From: Streptomyces sp. NBC_01428
GTDB lineage: Bacteria > Actinomycetota > Actinomycetes > Streptomycetales > Streptomycetaceae
Direction of reading: 5' to 3'
Assembly: GCF_036231965.1 (NCBI RefSeq)
Contig: NZ_CP109499.1
Span: 2,728,001-2,792,000 of the forward strand
Length of the DNA stretch: 64,000 nucleotides
A program made the position numbers and the translations under genes. Positions 45,273 to 53,368 of the stretch are shown one piece after another. The notes beneath the pieces were generated by a model. The model made no database searches. It had not been told where the DNA came from and saw only the letters and a program-made list of their open reading frames with translations. Numbering within the stretch: position 1 is the first letter of the stretch; each line of letters begins with the position of its first letter.

Positions 45273-46208
45273 TCAGAACCCCTCGTCCGCGAGCCCTTCC
45301 GTGTCCTCGCCCTCTTCTTCCAACGCCTGCCGGACCACGCGCAGGGCCATGCCCTGGGAGTAGCCCTTGCGGGCGAGCATGCCCGCGAGGCGCCGCAGTC
45401 GCTTGTCGCGGTCCAGGCCGCGCGTGGAGCGCAGCTTGCGGGCGACCAGGTCCCGCGCGGTCGCCTCCTCCTGGTCGGAGTCGAGCTGCCCGACGGCCTC
45501 GTCGATCAGCGTCGGTTCGACGCCCTTGGTCCGCAGCTCCTGGGCGAGGGCTCGTCTGGCCAGTCCCCGGCCGTGGTGCCGGGACTCGACCCAGGCTTCC
45601 GCGAAGGCGCTGTCGTTGATCAGCCCGACCTCCTCGAACCGTGACAGGACCTCGTCCGCCACCTCGTCCGGGATCTCGCGCTTGCGCAGCGCGTCCGCGA
45701 GTTGCTTGCGCGTACGCGGGGTCCCGGTGAGCAGACGCAGGCAGATCGCGCGCGCCTGCTCGGCCGGGTCCTTCGGCTGCTCCCCCTTCTCGGCCCTCTC
45801 GGCCCTCGACGAGAAGGGGGCGCCCCCGTCCTGCGGGTCGTCGGACGGATCGCCGAAACCGCCGCGCCTCCGACGCCCTCGTCCACCTCGTGATCCGCCC
45901 GCACCGCGGGCGGCGCCACCGCCACGCCGGGACCCTTCGCCCGAAGGACCGTCACTCCGGCGCGGGCCGAAGCCCGAGGCTCCGCCGTCGTCCGGACCAC
46001 CGTCGTCCGGACCGTCTCCGGAGAAGCCTTCCCCGCCGTCGAGCCCGTCGTCGGCGGGGCCGTACGAACGGCCGCCGTACCCCCCGGCACCGCCGTACGC
46101 TCCGTCACCGTCTCCGTCCGGGCCGCCGTCACGCCCGCCGTACCCCTGCCCCGGCCCCATGGGGGCGGCAGGGGAGGCGTACTCGGCCCAGTCGGTTCGC
46201 CGTGTCAT
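45273..46208 (-). CDS. recX: Regulatory protein RecX
   Basis: A 311-residue RecX, a modulator that inhibits RecA filament growth. The core of helix repeats spans about residues 145-295 (ICLRLLTGTPRTRKQLADALRKR, FAEAWVESRHHGRGLARRALAQELR, KGVEPTLIDEAV, each in separate helices). The first 140 residues are Gly/Asp/Arg-rich and disordered, about doubling the usual length of 150-170. The start lies 3 bp after the recA stop, so it is cotranscribed and probably coupled. Confidence 0.93.
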   Translation of the reverse strand: MTRRTDWAEYASPAAPMGPGQGYGGRDGGPDGDGDGAYGGAGGYGGRSYGPADDGLDGGEGFSGDGPDDGGPDDGGASGFGPRRSDGPSGEGSRRGGGAARGAGGSRGGRGRRRRGGFGDPSDDPQDGGAPFSSRAERAEKGEQPKDPAEQARAICLRLLTGTPRTRKQLADALRKREIPDEVADEVLSRFEEVGLINDSAFAEAWVESRHHGRGLARRALAQELRTKGVEPTLIDEAVGQLDSDQEEATARDLVARKLRSTRGLDRDKRLRRLAGMLARKGYSQGMALRVVRQALEEEGEDTEGLADEGF

Positions 46209-46211
46209 GGT

Positions 46212-47342
46212 CTAGCTCTTGGCCGCCGCGGCCCGGGCCTTGGTGGCCTTGGCAGCCGGAGCGGGCACCGTCTTCGCGGCGTCGTCCGGGGCAGCCGGGA
46301 CCGCAGCGTCCGCGCCCGGCACGACGGCGGGCTCCTCGGTCTTCTTGTTCACACCGACGCCCAGCTTCTCCAGGATCTTCTTCTCGATCTCGTCGGCGAG
46401 GTCGGGGTTGTCCTTCAGGAAGTTGCGCGCGTTCTCCTTGCCCTGGCCGAGCTGGTCGCCCTCGTACGTGTACCAGGCACCGGCCTTGCGGACGAAGCCG
46501 TGCTCCACGCCCATGTCGATCAGACCGCCCTCGCGGCTGATGCCATGCCCGTACAGGATGTCGAACTCGGCCTGCTTGAACGGCGGCGCGACCTTGTTCT
46601 TGACGACCTTGACGCGCGTGCGGTTGCCGACCGCGTCGGTGCCGTCCTTCAGCGTCTCGATGCGGCGGATGTCGAGTCGCACCGAGGCGTAGAACTTCAG
46701 CGCCCGGCCACCGGTCGTGGTCTCCGGGGAGCCGAACATCACGCCGATCTTCTCGCGCAGCTGGTTGATGAAGATCGCGGTGGTCTTCGACTGGTTGAGC
46801 GCGCTGGTGATCTTCCGCAGGGCCTGGCTCATCAGACGGGCCTGCAGACCCACGTGCGAGTCGCCCATCTCGCCCTCGATCTCCGCGCGCGGCACCAGGG
46901 CGGCGACGGAGTCGATGACGATGAGGTCGAGCGCACCGGAGCGGACCAGCATGTCCACGATCTCCAGGGCCTGCTCGCCGTTGTCCGGCTGCGACAGGAT
47001 GAGGTTGTCGATGTCGACGCCGAGCTTCTTCGCGTACTCGGGGTCGAGGGCGTGCTCGGCGTCCACGAACGCCACCTGGCCGCCGGCCTTCTGCGCGTTC
47101 GCGACGGCGTGCAGGGTCAGGGTCGTCTTACCGGAGGACTCCGGGCCGTAGACCTCGACCACGCGGCCGCGCGGGAGCCCGCCGACGCCGAGGGCGACGT
47201 CGAGCGCGGTCGACCCGGTGGGGATGACCTCGATGGGCTCATTCGGCCGCTCGCCCAGGCGCATCACTGCACCCTTGCCGAACTGCCGTTCAATCTGCGC
47301 GAGCGCGGCGTCGAGCGCCTTCTCGCGGTCGGTTCCTGCCAT
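46212..47342 (-). CDS. recA: Recombinase RecA
   Basis: A 376-residue RecA, the strand-exchange and SOS coprotease protein. Walker A GPESSGKT is at residues 66-73, with the MAW-like region [10 protein letters not shown] and loop L2 [22 protein letters not shown]. The C-terminal 45 residues are Ala/Lys/Pro-rich, typical of Streptomyces. The ATG at 47342 follows GGTGGAACCC; the frame extends to 47504 without support. An SOS box lies about 165 bp upstream. Confidence 0.98.
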   Translation of the reverse strand: MAGTDREKALDAALAQIERQFGKGAVMRLGERPNEPIEVIPTGSTALDVALGVGGLPRGRVVEVYGPESSGKTTLTLHAVANAQKAGGQVAFVDAEHALDPEYAKKLGVDIDNLILSQPDNGEQALEIVDMLVRSGALDLIVIDSVAALVPRAEIEGEMGDSHVGLQARLMSQALRKITSALNQSKTTAIFINQLREKIGVMFGSPETTTGGRALKFYASVRLDIRRIETLKDGTDAVGNRTRVKVVKNKVAPPFKQAEFDILYGHGISREGGLIDMGVEHGFVRKAGAWYTYEGDQLGQGKENARNFLKDNPDLADEIEKKILEKLGVGVNKKTEEPAVVPGADAAVPAAPDDAAKTVPAPAAKATKARAAAAKS

Positions 47343-47506
47343 GGGTTCCACCCGGTTTGCTTGAGTCGATCGCTTCACGTCAAAGACGCTAACGCCTGCC
47401 ACTGACAATGCGCCCCGACGCCCGTCCGGCCTGTGGATAACTCGGGCACATCTCCATGGAAACCCTGCCGAAATCCTCGGCGAGGGCTCCGCCGGAACTT
47501 CCATAA

Positions 47507-47518
47507 GAATGGATGTTC
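47507..47518 (-). promoter_or_regulatory. SOS-type box upstream of recA
   Basis: On the minus strand GAACATCCATTC, the GAAC-N4-GTTC-like element described for Streptomyces recA promoters. It lies in the 358-bp gap (47343-47701) before recA, which otherwise shows no gene. Confidence 0.8.
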
Positions 47519-47701
47519 GATTTTCGTGTCAAGCGCACCACGCGACACCTCCGAGACTACGTTCACCGTCCGACAAGTCCCGGGATCCGCGCTCGTCACG
47601 GGCCCGGCGCGCGCCCGCCCCGGGCTACTCCCCCGGGCGCAGCACCGGTGTCTCCGGCCGTACGACGACGTCGTGCGGGGCCGCCCGGCAGGCTGTGCGC
47701 C

Positions 47702-48481
47702 ATGGAAACGACGAGGGTCCGCGCCCTGACTCCGCAGAAGCCCTCGCTCCGTGCGGCCGAGCGGTTCTGCCATGCCACGGGCACCGTGCTCGTCCTGTCG
47801 GGATGCGCGCATCTGCTGGTCTTCGCCGTCGACGGCGGCCCTTGGGACGGTCCGGTCTCCTGGCGCAAGCCCGTCACCTTCGGGCTCTCCTTCGGGCTGA
47901 CGCTGATCGCGGTCACCTGGGTGACGTCGTATCTGCGTGTCGGGGCCCGGCTGCGCACCGTGCTGCTCGTCGTGTTCGCCGCGGACTGTGTCGTGGAGGT
48001 CGGCGGGATCACGCTCCAGGCGTGGCGGCGGGTGCCCTCGCATCTGGACATGGAGACCGGCTTCGACACCGTGGTGTCCATGTTGCTCGCCGTGGGCGGC
48101 GGCGTGCTGGTCGTGGTGCTGACCCTGTTCGCGGTCGCGTCGTTCCGGAACCGGCCGGCGGGGCCTCCCGGCATGCCGCTCGCCCTGCGTTCCGGGTTCG
48201 CGATCCTGCTGGTCGCGCTGGCCTCCGGCGCCGCGATGATCGCCCGCGGTGTCGTTCTCGCCCGTACCGGCCACCAGGAGGCCGCCTACCACTCGACGGC
48301 TCCGCTCAAGCCGCTGCACGGCGTGAGTCTGCACGCCGTTCTCGTGCTGCCCGCGCTGGCGTGGCTGCTGTCCCGCACCGGCTGGAGCGAGCGGGTCAGG
48401 GAGCGCGTCCTGTACGGGGCGGTCGGCTGCTACGCCGCGGCCGTCCTCGCCGCAGGCGTCGACGCGGTGCTCACCTGGTGA
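47702..48481 (+). CDS. Integral membrane protein of unknown function
   Basis: A 259-residue protein with about seven hydrophobic segments (for example TVLVLSGCAHLLVFAV, FGLSFGLTLIAVTWV, VVSMLLAVGGGVLVVVLTLF). It has a conserved-looking WRKPVTFGLS motif and charged loops, but I recognise no family. It is divergent from recA and ends 3 bp from the convergent AI-2E transporter gene. The ATG at 47702 begins the first globular residues; the ribosome site GGCAGG is weak. Confidence 0.78.
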   Translation: METTRVRALTPQKPSLRAAERFCHATGTVLVLSGCAHLLVFAVDGGPWDGPVSWRKPVTFGLSFGLTLIAVTWVTSYLRVGARLRTVLLVVFAADCVVEVGGITLQAWRRVPSHLDMETGFDTVVSMLLAVGGGVLVVVLTLFAVASFRNRPAGPPGMPLALRSGFAILLVALASGAAMIARGVVLARTGHQEAAYHSTAPLKPLHGVSLHAVLVLPALAWLLSRTGWSERVRERVLYGAVGCYAAAVLAAGVDAVLTW

Positions 48482-48484
48482 GGG

Positions 48485-49696
48485 TCACCGGTCGAGCAGC
48501 CGCCGCACGCGCGCGGCGAGCCCCTCCGAGCTGCGCGTGCGGTGCCCGTGGACGCGCGGGTCGTCCGTGACCTCGTAGCGCTTCACGTAGGCCCCGAGGA
48601 ACGCCTGGAGCGTGGCCACGGCGGGGATGGCGATCAGGGCGCCGACGGCTCCGAGGAGCGCCGTGCCCGCGATGACGGACCCGAAGGCGACCGCCGGGTG
48701 GATGTCCACCGACTTGGAGGTCAGCTTGGGCTGCAGCACGTAGTTCTCGAACTGCTGGTAGATCACGACGAAGACCAGCACCCACAGCGCGTACCAGGGG
48801 TCGACGGTGAAGGCGATCAGCATCGGCAGGGCGCCCGCGAGATAGGTGCCGATGGTCGGGATGAACTGCGAGACCAGGCCGACCCACACGCCGAGCACGG
48901 GCGCGTAGGGCACGCCGAGTGCCTCCAGCAGGATGTAGTGCGCCACTCCCGAGATCAGTGCCATCAGGCCGCGCGAGTACAGATAGCCGCCGGTCTTGTC
49001 GACGGCGATCTCCCAGGCGCGCAGCACCTCGGCCTGCCGGGCCGGCGGCAGCACCGAGCAGAGCGCCCGCCGCAGCCGCGGTCCGTCGGCGGCGAAGTAG
49101 AACGAGAACAGCGCGATGGTCAGCAGCTGGAAGAGCCCGCCCAGGACCTGCCCGGAGACGTCCAGGACGCCGGTGGCGCTGTTCTGCACGTACTTCCGGA
49201 GCCAGGCGGAGTGGAGCAGGCTGTCCTGGATGTCGACCCGTCTCAGGTCGGTGTGGAAGTGCGCGTTGATCCAGTTGATGACGGAGTCGAGGTAGTCCGG
49301 GAAGCCCTCGACCATCTTGATGATCTGCCCCGCGAGCATCGAGCCGAGCAGCGTGATGAATCCCGCGGTCAGGATCAGCGAGCCGAGGAAGACGAAGAAC
49401 GCGGCCAGTCCCCTGCGCATGCCCCGCGAGGCCATCCAGCTGACCGCGGGTTCTATCGCGAGCGCGAGGAAGAACGAGATCAGGATGTTGATCAACAGGC
49501 CCGTGAGCTGGTGGAACGCCCAACTGCCCAGTTGGAACGCCGCGATGAGCATCAGCGCGAGCACCATGGCACGCGGCAGCCAGCGCGGCATGCGACCGCC
49601 CTGCGCGACGACGCCCGCGCCGGGCGGGTCGGGCGGTGTCGTGCCGAACGGGGATGCCTGCTGATCGACCTGCGGGTTCTCGTCTGTCGGGGCCAC
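48485..49696 (-). CDS. AI-2E family transporter (TqsA/PerM-like)
   Basis: A 403-residue membrane protein of the UPF0118/AI-2E family, with about eight helices. The hallmark C-terminal segment is present in parts: QFIPTIGTYLAGALP, YQQFENYVLQPKL and VDIHPAVAFGSVIAG. Family members export AI-2-like signals or ions; the substrate is unclear. The start is uncertain: GTG at 49696 or 49714 both lack a strong ribosome site. The C-terminal Arg-rich tail is cytoplasmic. Confidence 0.88.
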   Translation of the reverse strand: MAPTDENPQVDQQASPFGTTPPDPPGAGVVAQGGRMPRWLPRAMVLALMLIAAFQLGSWAFHQLTGLLINILISFFLALAIEPAVSWMASRGMRRGLAAFFVFLGSLILTAGFITLLGSMLAGQIIKMVEGFPDYLDSVINWINAHFHTDLRRVDIQDSLLHSAWLRKYVQNSATGVLDVSGQVLGGLFQLLTIALFSFYFAADGPRLRRALCSVLPPARQAEVLRAWEIAVDKTGGYLYSRGLMALISGVAHYILLEALGVPYAPVLGVWVGLVSQFIPTIGTYLAGALPMLIAFTVDPWYALWVLVFVVIYQQFENYVLQPKLTSKSVDIHPAVAFGSVIAGTALLGAVGALIAIPAVATLQAFLGAYVKRYEVTDDPRVHGHRTRSSEGLAARVRRLLDR

Positions 49697-49800
49697 GGGG
49701 CAAGTTTCGCCCACGCCACCGACAATCGGACCCGGTCCCCCCTTGTTCGATGCCCGCCGGACACTTTCCCGGCCCGGGCCAGGCACTTTTCGGGTGCCTG

Positions 49801-49995
49801 TCAGCGCTTTTCGTACGGAACGTCCATCGACGAGCACACCGCGCGCCAGACGTCCCTGGCCTCCCAGCCGGCGTCCAGCGCCTCGTTGACGGTGCGCCCG
49901 CCGAGTTCCGTCATCACGTGATCGCGCGCGAAGGTGTCGGCGTACCCCGCCCCGAAGTGATCAGCCATTCGCTGCCAGAAGACCGTCAACCGCAT
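49801..49995 (-). CDS. DUF3046 protein
   Basis: A 64-residue protein typical of DUF3046: MRLTVFWQRMADHFG, RDHVMTELGGRTVNEALDAG, VWRAVCSSMDVP. The family is encoded near recA in actinobacteria; its function is unknown. It is complete. Confidence 0.9.
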   Translation of the reverse strand: MRLTVFWQRMADHFGAGYADTFARDHVMTELGGRTVNEALDAGWEARDVWRAVCSSMDVPYEKR

Positions 49996-50075
49996 GACAC
50001 CAGTATCCCGCCCCTGGGGGTGGGCCAGTGCCGGGAGCCCATGCCGAGACCGCTTTCCGCCCTACGGTCTGACGC

Positions 50076-51020
50076 ATGGCCGAAACAGGAGCATCCCCAC
50101 TCCCCCAGACGCCCCCGGCGCGTTCCCCGCTCGCACGCGCCGAGCACTTCATCTGGCTCACCGCGCGCGTGCTGGAACAGCGCCGCTTCGCTTATCACTT
50201 CCTCGACGGAGGCGCCGACGCGGTGGAGACCGCGCTGGCCGCGTACCGCAACGACGACGAAGGCTACGGTCACGCGCTCGAACCCGATCTGCGCGGCCCG
50301 GTCAGCCAGCCGCTGCACACCGGGCACGCCCTACGGGTCCTCGACTCGATCGGGCGCTGCGGCGGCCAGCGGGTGGAGCGTGTGTGCCGCTATCTGACCT
50401 CCGTGTCGACGGCGGACGGCGCGCTCCCGGCGATCCATCCCAGCCAGCGCGGCTACCCGGCCGCCCCCTTCCTCACGATCGTCGACGACCCGCCGAGCGA
50501 ACTCCTCTCCACCGGTCCCGTGGTGGGCCTGCTGCACCGCAACGAGGTGTGGCACGCCTGGCTGTTCCGGGCCACCGACTTCTGCTGGCAGGCGGTCGAG
50601 TCCCTGGAGCGGTCCCATCCGTACGAGATCGAGGCGGCGGTCGCCTTCCTCGACTCGGCGGCCGACCGCCCGCGCGCGGAGGCGTGCGCCGACCGGCTGG
50701 GCCGCCTCGTCCGGGAGGGCCGGCTCGCCGCACTCGACCCCGGGAACCTGGCGGCCTTCCCCGTCGCCCCCGGTTACGCGGAGCGTGAGCATCACTTCCC
50801 CCACGACTACGCGGGCACTCCGGGCTCGCTCGCGCGCGCGTGGTTCACCGACGAGGAGATGTCACGCTCCCTCGACCACCTCGCGGCCGAGCAGCAGGAG
50901 GACGGCGGCTGGCCGATCCGGTGGCGTCAGTGGGCGCCGGGCACCGCCCTGGAGAGCCGTCCCCTGGTGACGATCGAGGCACTGCGCACCCTGCGGGCGC
51001 ACGGGAGACCCGTCGGCTGA
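50076..51020 (+). CDS. Conserved hypothetical protein, terpenoid-cyclase/prenyltransferase-like alpha-toroid
   Basis: A 314-residue protein. Repeated helical motifs (AYRNDDEGYGHALEPDL, AIHPSQRGYPAAPF, LAAEQQEDGGWPIRW) resemble the alpha/alpha toroid of prenyltransferases and squalene cyclases. I see no DxDD or zinc motif, so enzymatic activity is doubtful. The ATG at 50076 is the first start. It is divergent from the DUF3046 gene and convergent with azlD. Confidence 0.75.
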   Translation: MAETGASPLPQTPPARSPLARAEHFIWLTARVLEQRRFAYHFLDGGADAVETALAAYRNDDEGYGHALEPDLRGPVSQPLHTGHALRVLDSIGRCGGQRVERVCRYLTSVSTADGALPAIHPSQRGYPAAPFLTIVDDPPSELLSTGPVVGLLHRNEVWHAWLFRATDFCWQAVESLERSHPYEIEAAVAFLDSAADRPRAEACADRLGRLVREGRLAALDPGNLAAFPVAPGYAEREHHFPHDYAGTPGSLARAWFTDEEMSRSLDHLAAEQQEDGGWPIRWRQWAPGTALESRPLVTIEALRTLRAHGRPVG

Positions 51021-51150
51021 GGACGTCCGGCATTCACCGCTGTGCGCGACCACCACACCGGCCACGGCCCCTCCGTCCGGGGCATGACGGGATCGGGGGC
51101 CGCGCTCGGCTCCGGGGGCGCGGCGCGGTCCACGCGCGTGTGGCCGCGTG

Positions 51151-51459
51151 TCACCCCGTGATCGCGCGGACTCCGGCCGTCACCACCACCGCCGCGGCGA
51201 CCACCACCAGGAACGGGGCACGCAGGATCAGTGCGACGGCCGCCGCCGCGAGCCCCGCGGCCTTCGCGTCCACGACGAGGACCCGCCCGTCCGCGAAGGT
51301 CTGCTGGGCCGTGAGGGCGGCAAGGAGCGCGACCGGCAACAGGGCGGCGAGCCGCTGCACGAGGGGCCGCTCCAGCACCCCGGCGGGGATCAGCAGACCG
51401 ACGAGCTTGACGACGTAGCAGCCGACGGCGGTGGCGCCGATGGCGATCCAGATGTTCAA
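51151..51459 (-). CDS. azlD: AzlD-family branched-chain amino acid exporter subunit
   Basis: A 102-residue protein with four hydrophobic segments and the AzlD pattern (IAIGATAVGCYVVKLVGLL, LLPVALLAALTA). The TTG at 51459 overlaps the azlC stop (TTGA) with GGGGAAGA upstream. It works with AzlC in exporting branched-chain amino acids or analogues. Confidence 0.88.
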   Translation of the reverse strand: MNIWIAIGATAVGCYVVKLVGLLIPAGVLERPLVQRLAALLPVALLAALTAQQTFADGRVLVVDAKAAGLAAAAVALILRAPFLVVVAAAVVVTAGVRAITG

Positions 51460-52283
51460 CGGTCTTCCCCAGATGCGTCGTGCGGTGCGTTGTCGGGCCC
51501 GTCGGCCGGCGCCTCGGGCCCGGTCGTGGGCGCGGTCCGCGGTGTGTGGGCGTCTGGCCCGTCGCCGGTCCGCCCTCGGTTGCGTCCCGTCACGTAGAGC
51601 ACGGCGGGGGCGGCGAGCGCGGCCACCAGCACGGGGACTCCGGCGGGCAGTACGGGCAGCAGGCCGAGCCCGAGCAGGACCGCGATGCCGGCGACCGCGC
51701 GTTCCGTGGTGGTCTTCAGCATCGGCGCGAGCAGCGCCAGGAAGACGGCGGGTCCGGCGGCGTCCAGTCCCCACTTGTCGGTGTCCCCGATGGCCTCGGC
51801 CCCGGCCGCGCCGAGCAGGGTGGTCAGGTTCCACAGGAGGTACAGCGACAGACCGGTGACCGTGAAGCCGAGCCGGACGCTGCGGCGGGTGGGCTGCGCG
51901 AGTGCGACGGCCGTGGTCTCGTCGATCACCCACTGGGCGGCGAACGGGCGCACCGCGCGCGGGAGAGCGAGAAGCTGCGACAGGCGCAGCCCGTAGAAGG
52001 CGTTGCGCACCCCCAGGAAGAAGGCGCCCGCGGCCGCGGTGAGCGGGTTGCCTCCGGCCGCGAGCGCACCCACCAGCGCGAACTGCGAGGCGCCGGTGAA
52101 CACCAGGAGGCTGAGCGCACAGGTCTGCAGAAGGCTGAGCCCGCTGCCGGCCGACGTCACCCCGAAGGCGAAACCGGACAGTCCGACGGCGACCCCGACT
52201 CCGAGTGCGTCGCGGACGACGGCGGCGTCGGGTTTTCCGCCTTCTTCACTGGTTCGGTCCGCGAGAGCTGTCTGTTCTGCCAC
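51456..52283 (-). CDS. azlC: AzlC-family branched-chain amino acid exporter subunit
   Basis: A 275-residue membrane protein of the AzlC family (FTGASQFALVGALAAGG, FFLGVRNAFYGLRLS, QWVIDETTAVAL). The C-terminal 45 residues are Pro/Asp-rich and disordered. The GTG at 52283 is the only plausible start. The first 127 bp overlap the 3' end of the AraC gene in another frame on the same strand. It is coupled to azlD. Confidence 0.9.
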   Translation of the reverse strand: MAEQTALADRTSEEGGKPDAAVVRDALGVGVAVGLSGFAFGVTSAGSGLSLLQTCALSLLVFTGASQFALVGALAAGGNPLTAAAGAFFLGVRNAFYGLRLSQLLALPRAVRPFAAQWVIDETTAVALAQPTRRSVRLGFTVTGLSLYLLWNLTTLLGAAGAEAIGDTDKWGLDAAGPAVFLALLAPMLKTTTERAVAGIAVLLGLGLLPVLPAGVPVLVAALAAPAVLYVTGRNRGRTGDGPDAHTPRTAPTTGPEAPADGPDNAPHDASGEDR

Positions 52284-53149
52284 CCGTCGGACGGTACGAG
52301 GAGGTGCCCCGCGCCGTCTTGTACGTTCTTGCGCTCGCGCTGGTAGGCCCCCGGAGGCACGCCCACGATCCGGGTGAAGTGGCGGTTGAGGTGGGGCTGG
52401 TCCGTGAAGCCGACGGCGACGGCCGCCTCGGCGGGCGCGGAACCGGCGTCCAGGAGGTGGCGTGCGCGGCGCACCCGGGCGTCGGTCAGCCAGGTGTGGG
52501 GCGGCATCCCGTAGGCGTCCCGGAACGCGCGCAGCAGGGCGAACGAACTGGTGCCGAGGTCGGTGGCGAGCCGCTCCAGTGTCGGCGGCTCGGCCATCCG
52601 TTCCTCCAGCACGGCACGCGCGCGTGCCGCGAGACGGCCGCCCGCGGTCCGCACGGCCCGCTGCGGCAGGGGCCCGCCGTTCCGGCGCAGCAGCCGGGTC
52701 ACGGCGACCCGCAGCAGGGTGTCGGCGGCCAGCGCGTTGCCCTCGTCGGCGGCCCGGAGCACCTGGTGGACCAGCCCCGCCGCGTAGGGATCGTCGAGGA
52801 CGGGCCGGGTGAATCCGGGGGCACCGCGCAGGGTGGTGGTCTCGGCGGCGATCTCCGCGACGAGGTCCGGGGAGGGGTACACGGCGCCGTAGCGCCAGCC
52901 TTCGGGGACGCCGGCGCGTCCGGTGTGCGGGGTGTCGGGGTTGACGAGGGCCAGCGCGCCGGGACCCGCGTACTGGTCGACGCCACCGTGGTGGAAGACC
53001 TCGACGCCCTCGTCGATGGCGGCGATCACGAAGTTCTCGTGGGTGTGCCGCACGAAGATCTTCTCGACGTAGCGGGCGCGCAGGAGATCGACACCGGGCA
53101 GCTCCGCGTACTGCCAGTGCCGTGCCCGCTCCTGCCCCGAACCTGCCAC
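52157..53149 (-). CDS. AraC-family transcriptional regulator
   Basis: A 330-residue regulator. The N-terminal cupin-like AraC-binding domain (HTHENFVIAAIDEG, NPDTPHTGRAG) precedes two C-terminal helix-turn-helix motifs (LERLATDLGTSSFALLRAF; AAVAVGFTDQPHLNRHF). The last 45 residues come from the overlap with azlC and are not family-like. The GTG at 53149 has GGAG 9 nt upstream; GTG 53167 is an alternative. It probably controls azlCD, as in many AraC-azlC pairs. Confidence 0.87.
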   Translation of the reverse strand: MAGSGQERARHWQYAELPGVDLLRARYVEKIFVRHTHENFVIAAIDEGVEVFHHGGVDQYAGPGALALVNPDTPHTGRAGVPEGWRYGAVYPSPDLVAEIAAETTTLRGAPGFTRPVLDDPYAAGLVHQVLRAADEGNALAADTLLRVAVTRLLRRNGGPLPQRAVRTAGGRLAARARAVLEERMAEPPTLERLATDLGTSSFALLRAFRDAYGMPPHTWLTDARVRRARHLLDAGSAPAEAAVAVGFTDQPHLNRHFTRIVGVPPGAYQRERKNVQDGAGHLLVPSDGWQNRQLSRTEPVKKAENPTPPSSATHSESGSPSDCPVSPSG

Positions 53150-53368
53150 GCCCTCATTCTCCGCCACCTCGGCCGGAGCCACCGTGGACGCGACCTCATC
53201 CCCGGCCGCGGCCACCGTGGGCGTCCGCCGCATCCCGCAGCCGCAGCCACCACGGACGTCCACCGCGATCCTCGCCCGAACCTGCCGGACGCCGGCCGAC
53301 GGACCGGTTCCGGCGGCGCATCCGCGCAGGTCAGAGCGATTGTCAGTGAGCGGGTGCAGGATGGACGC

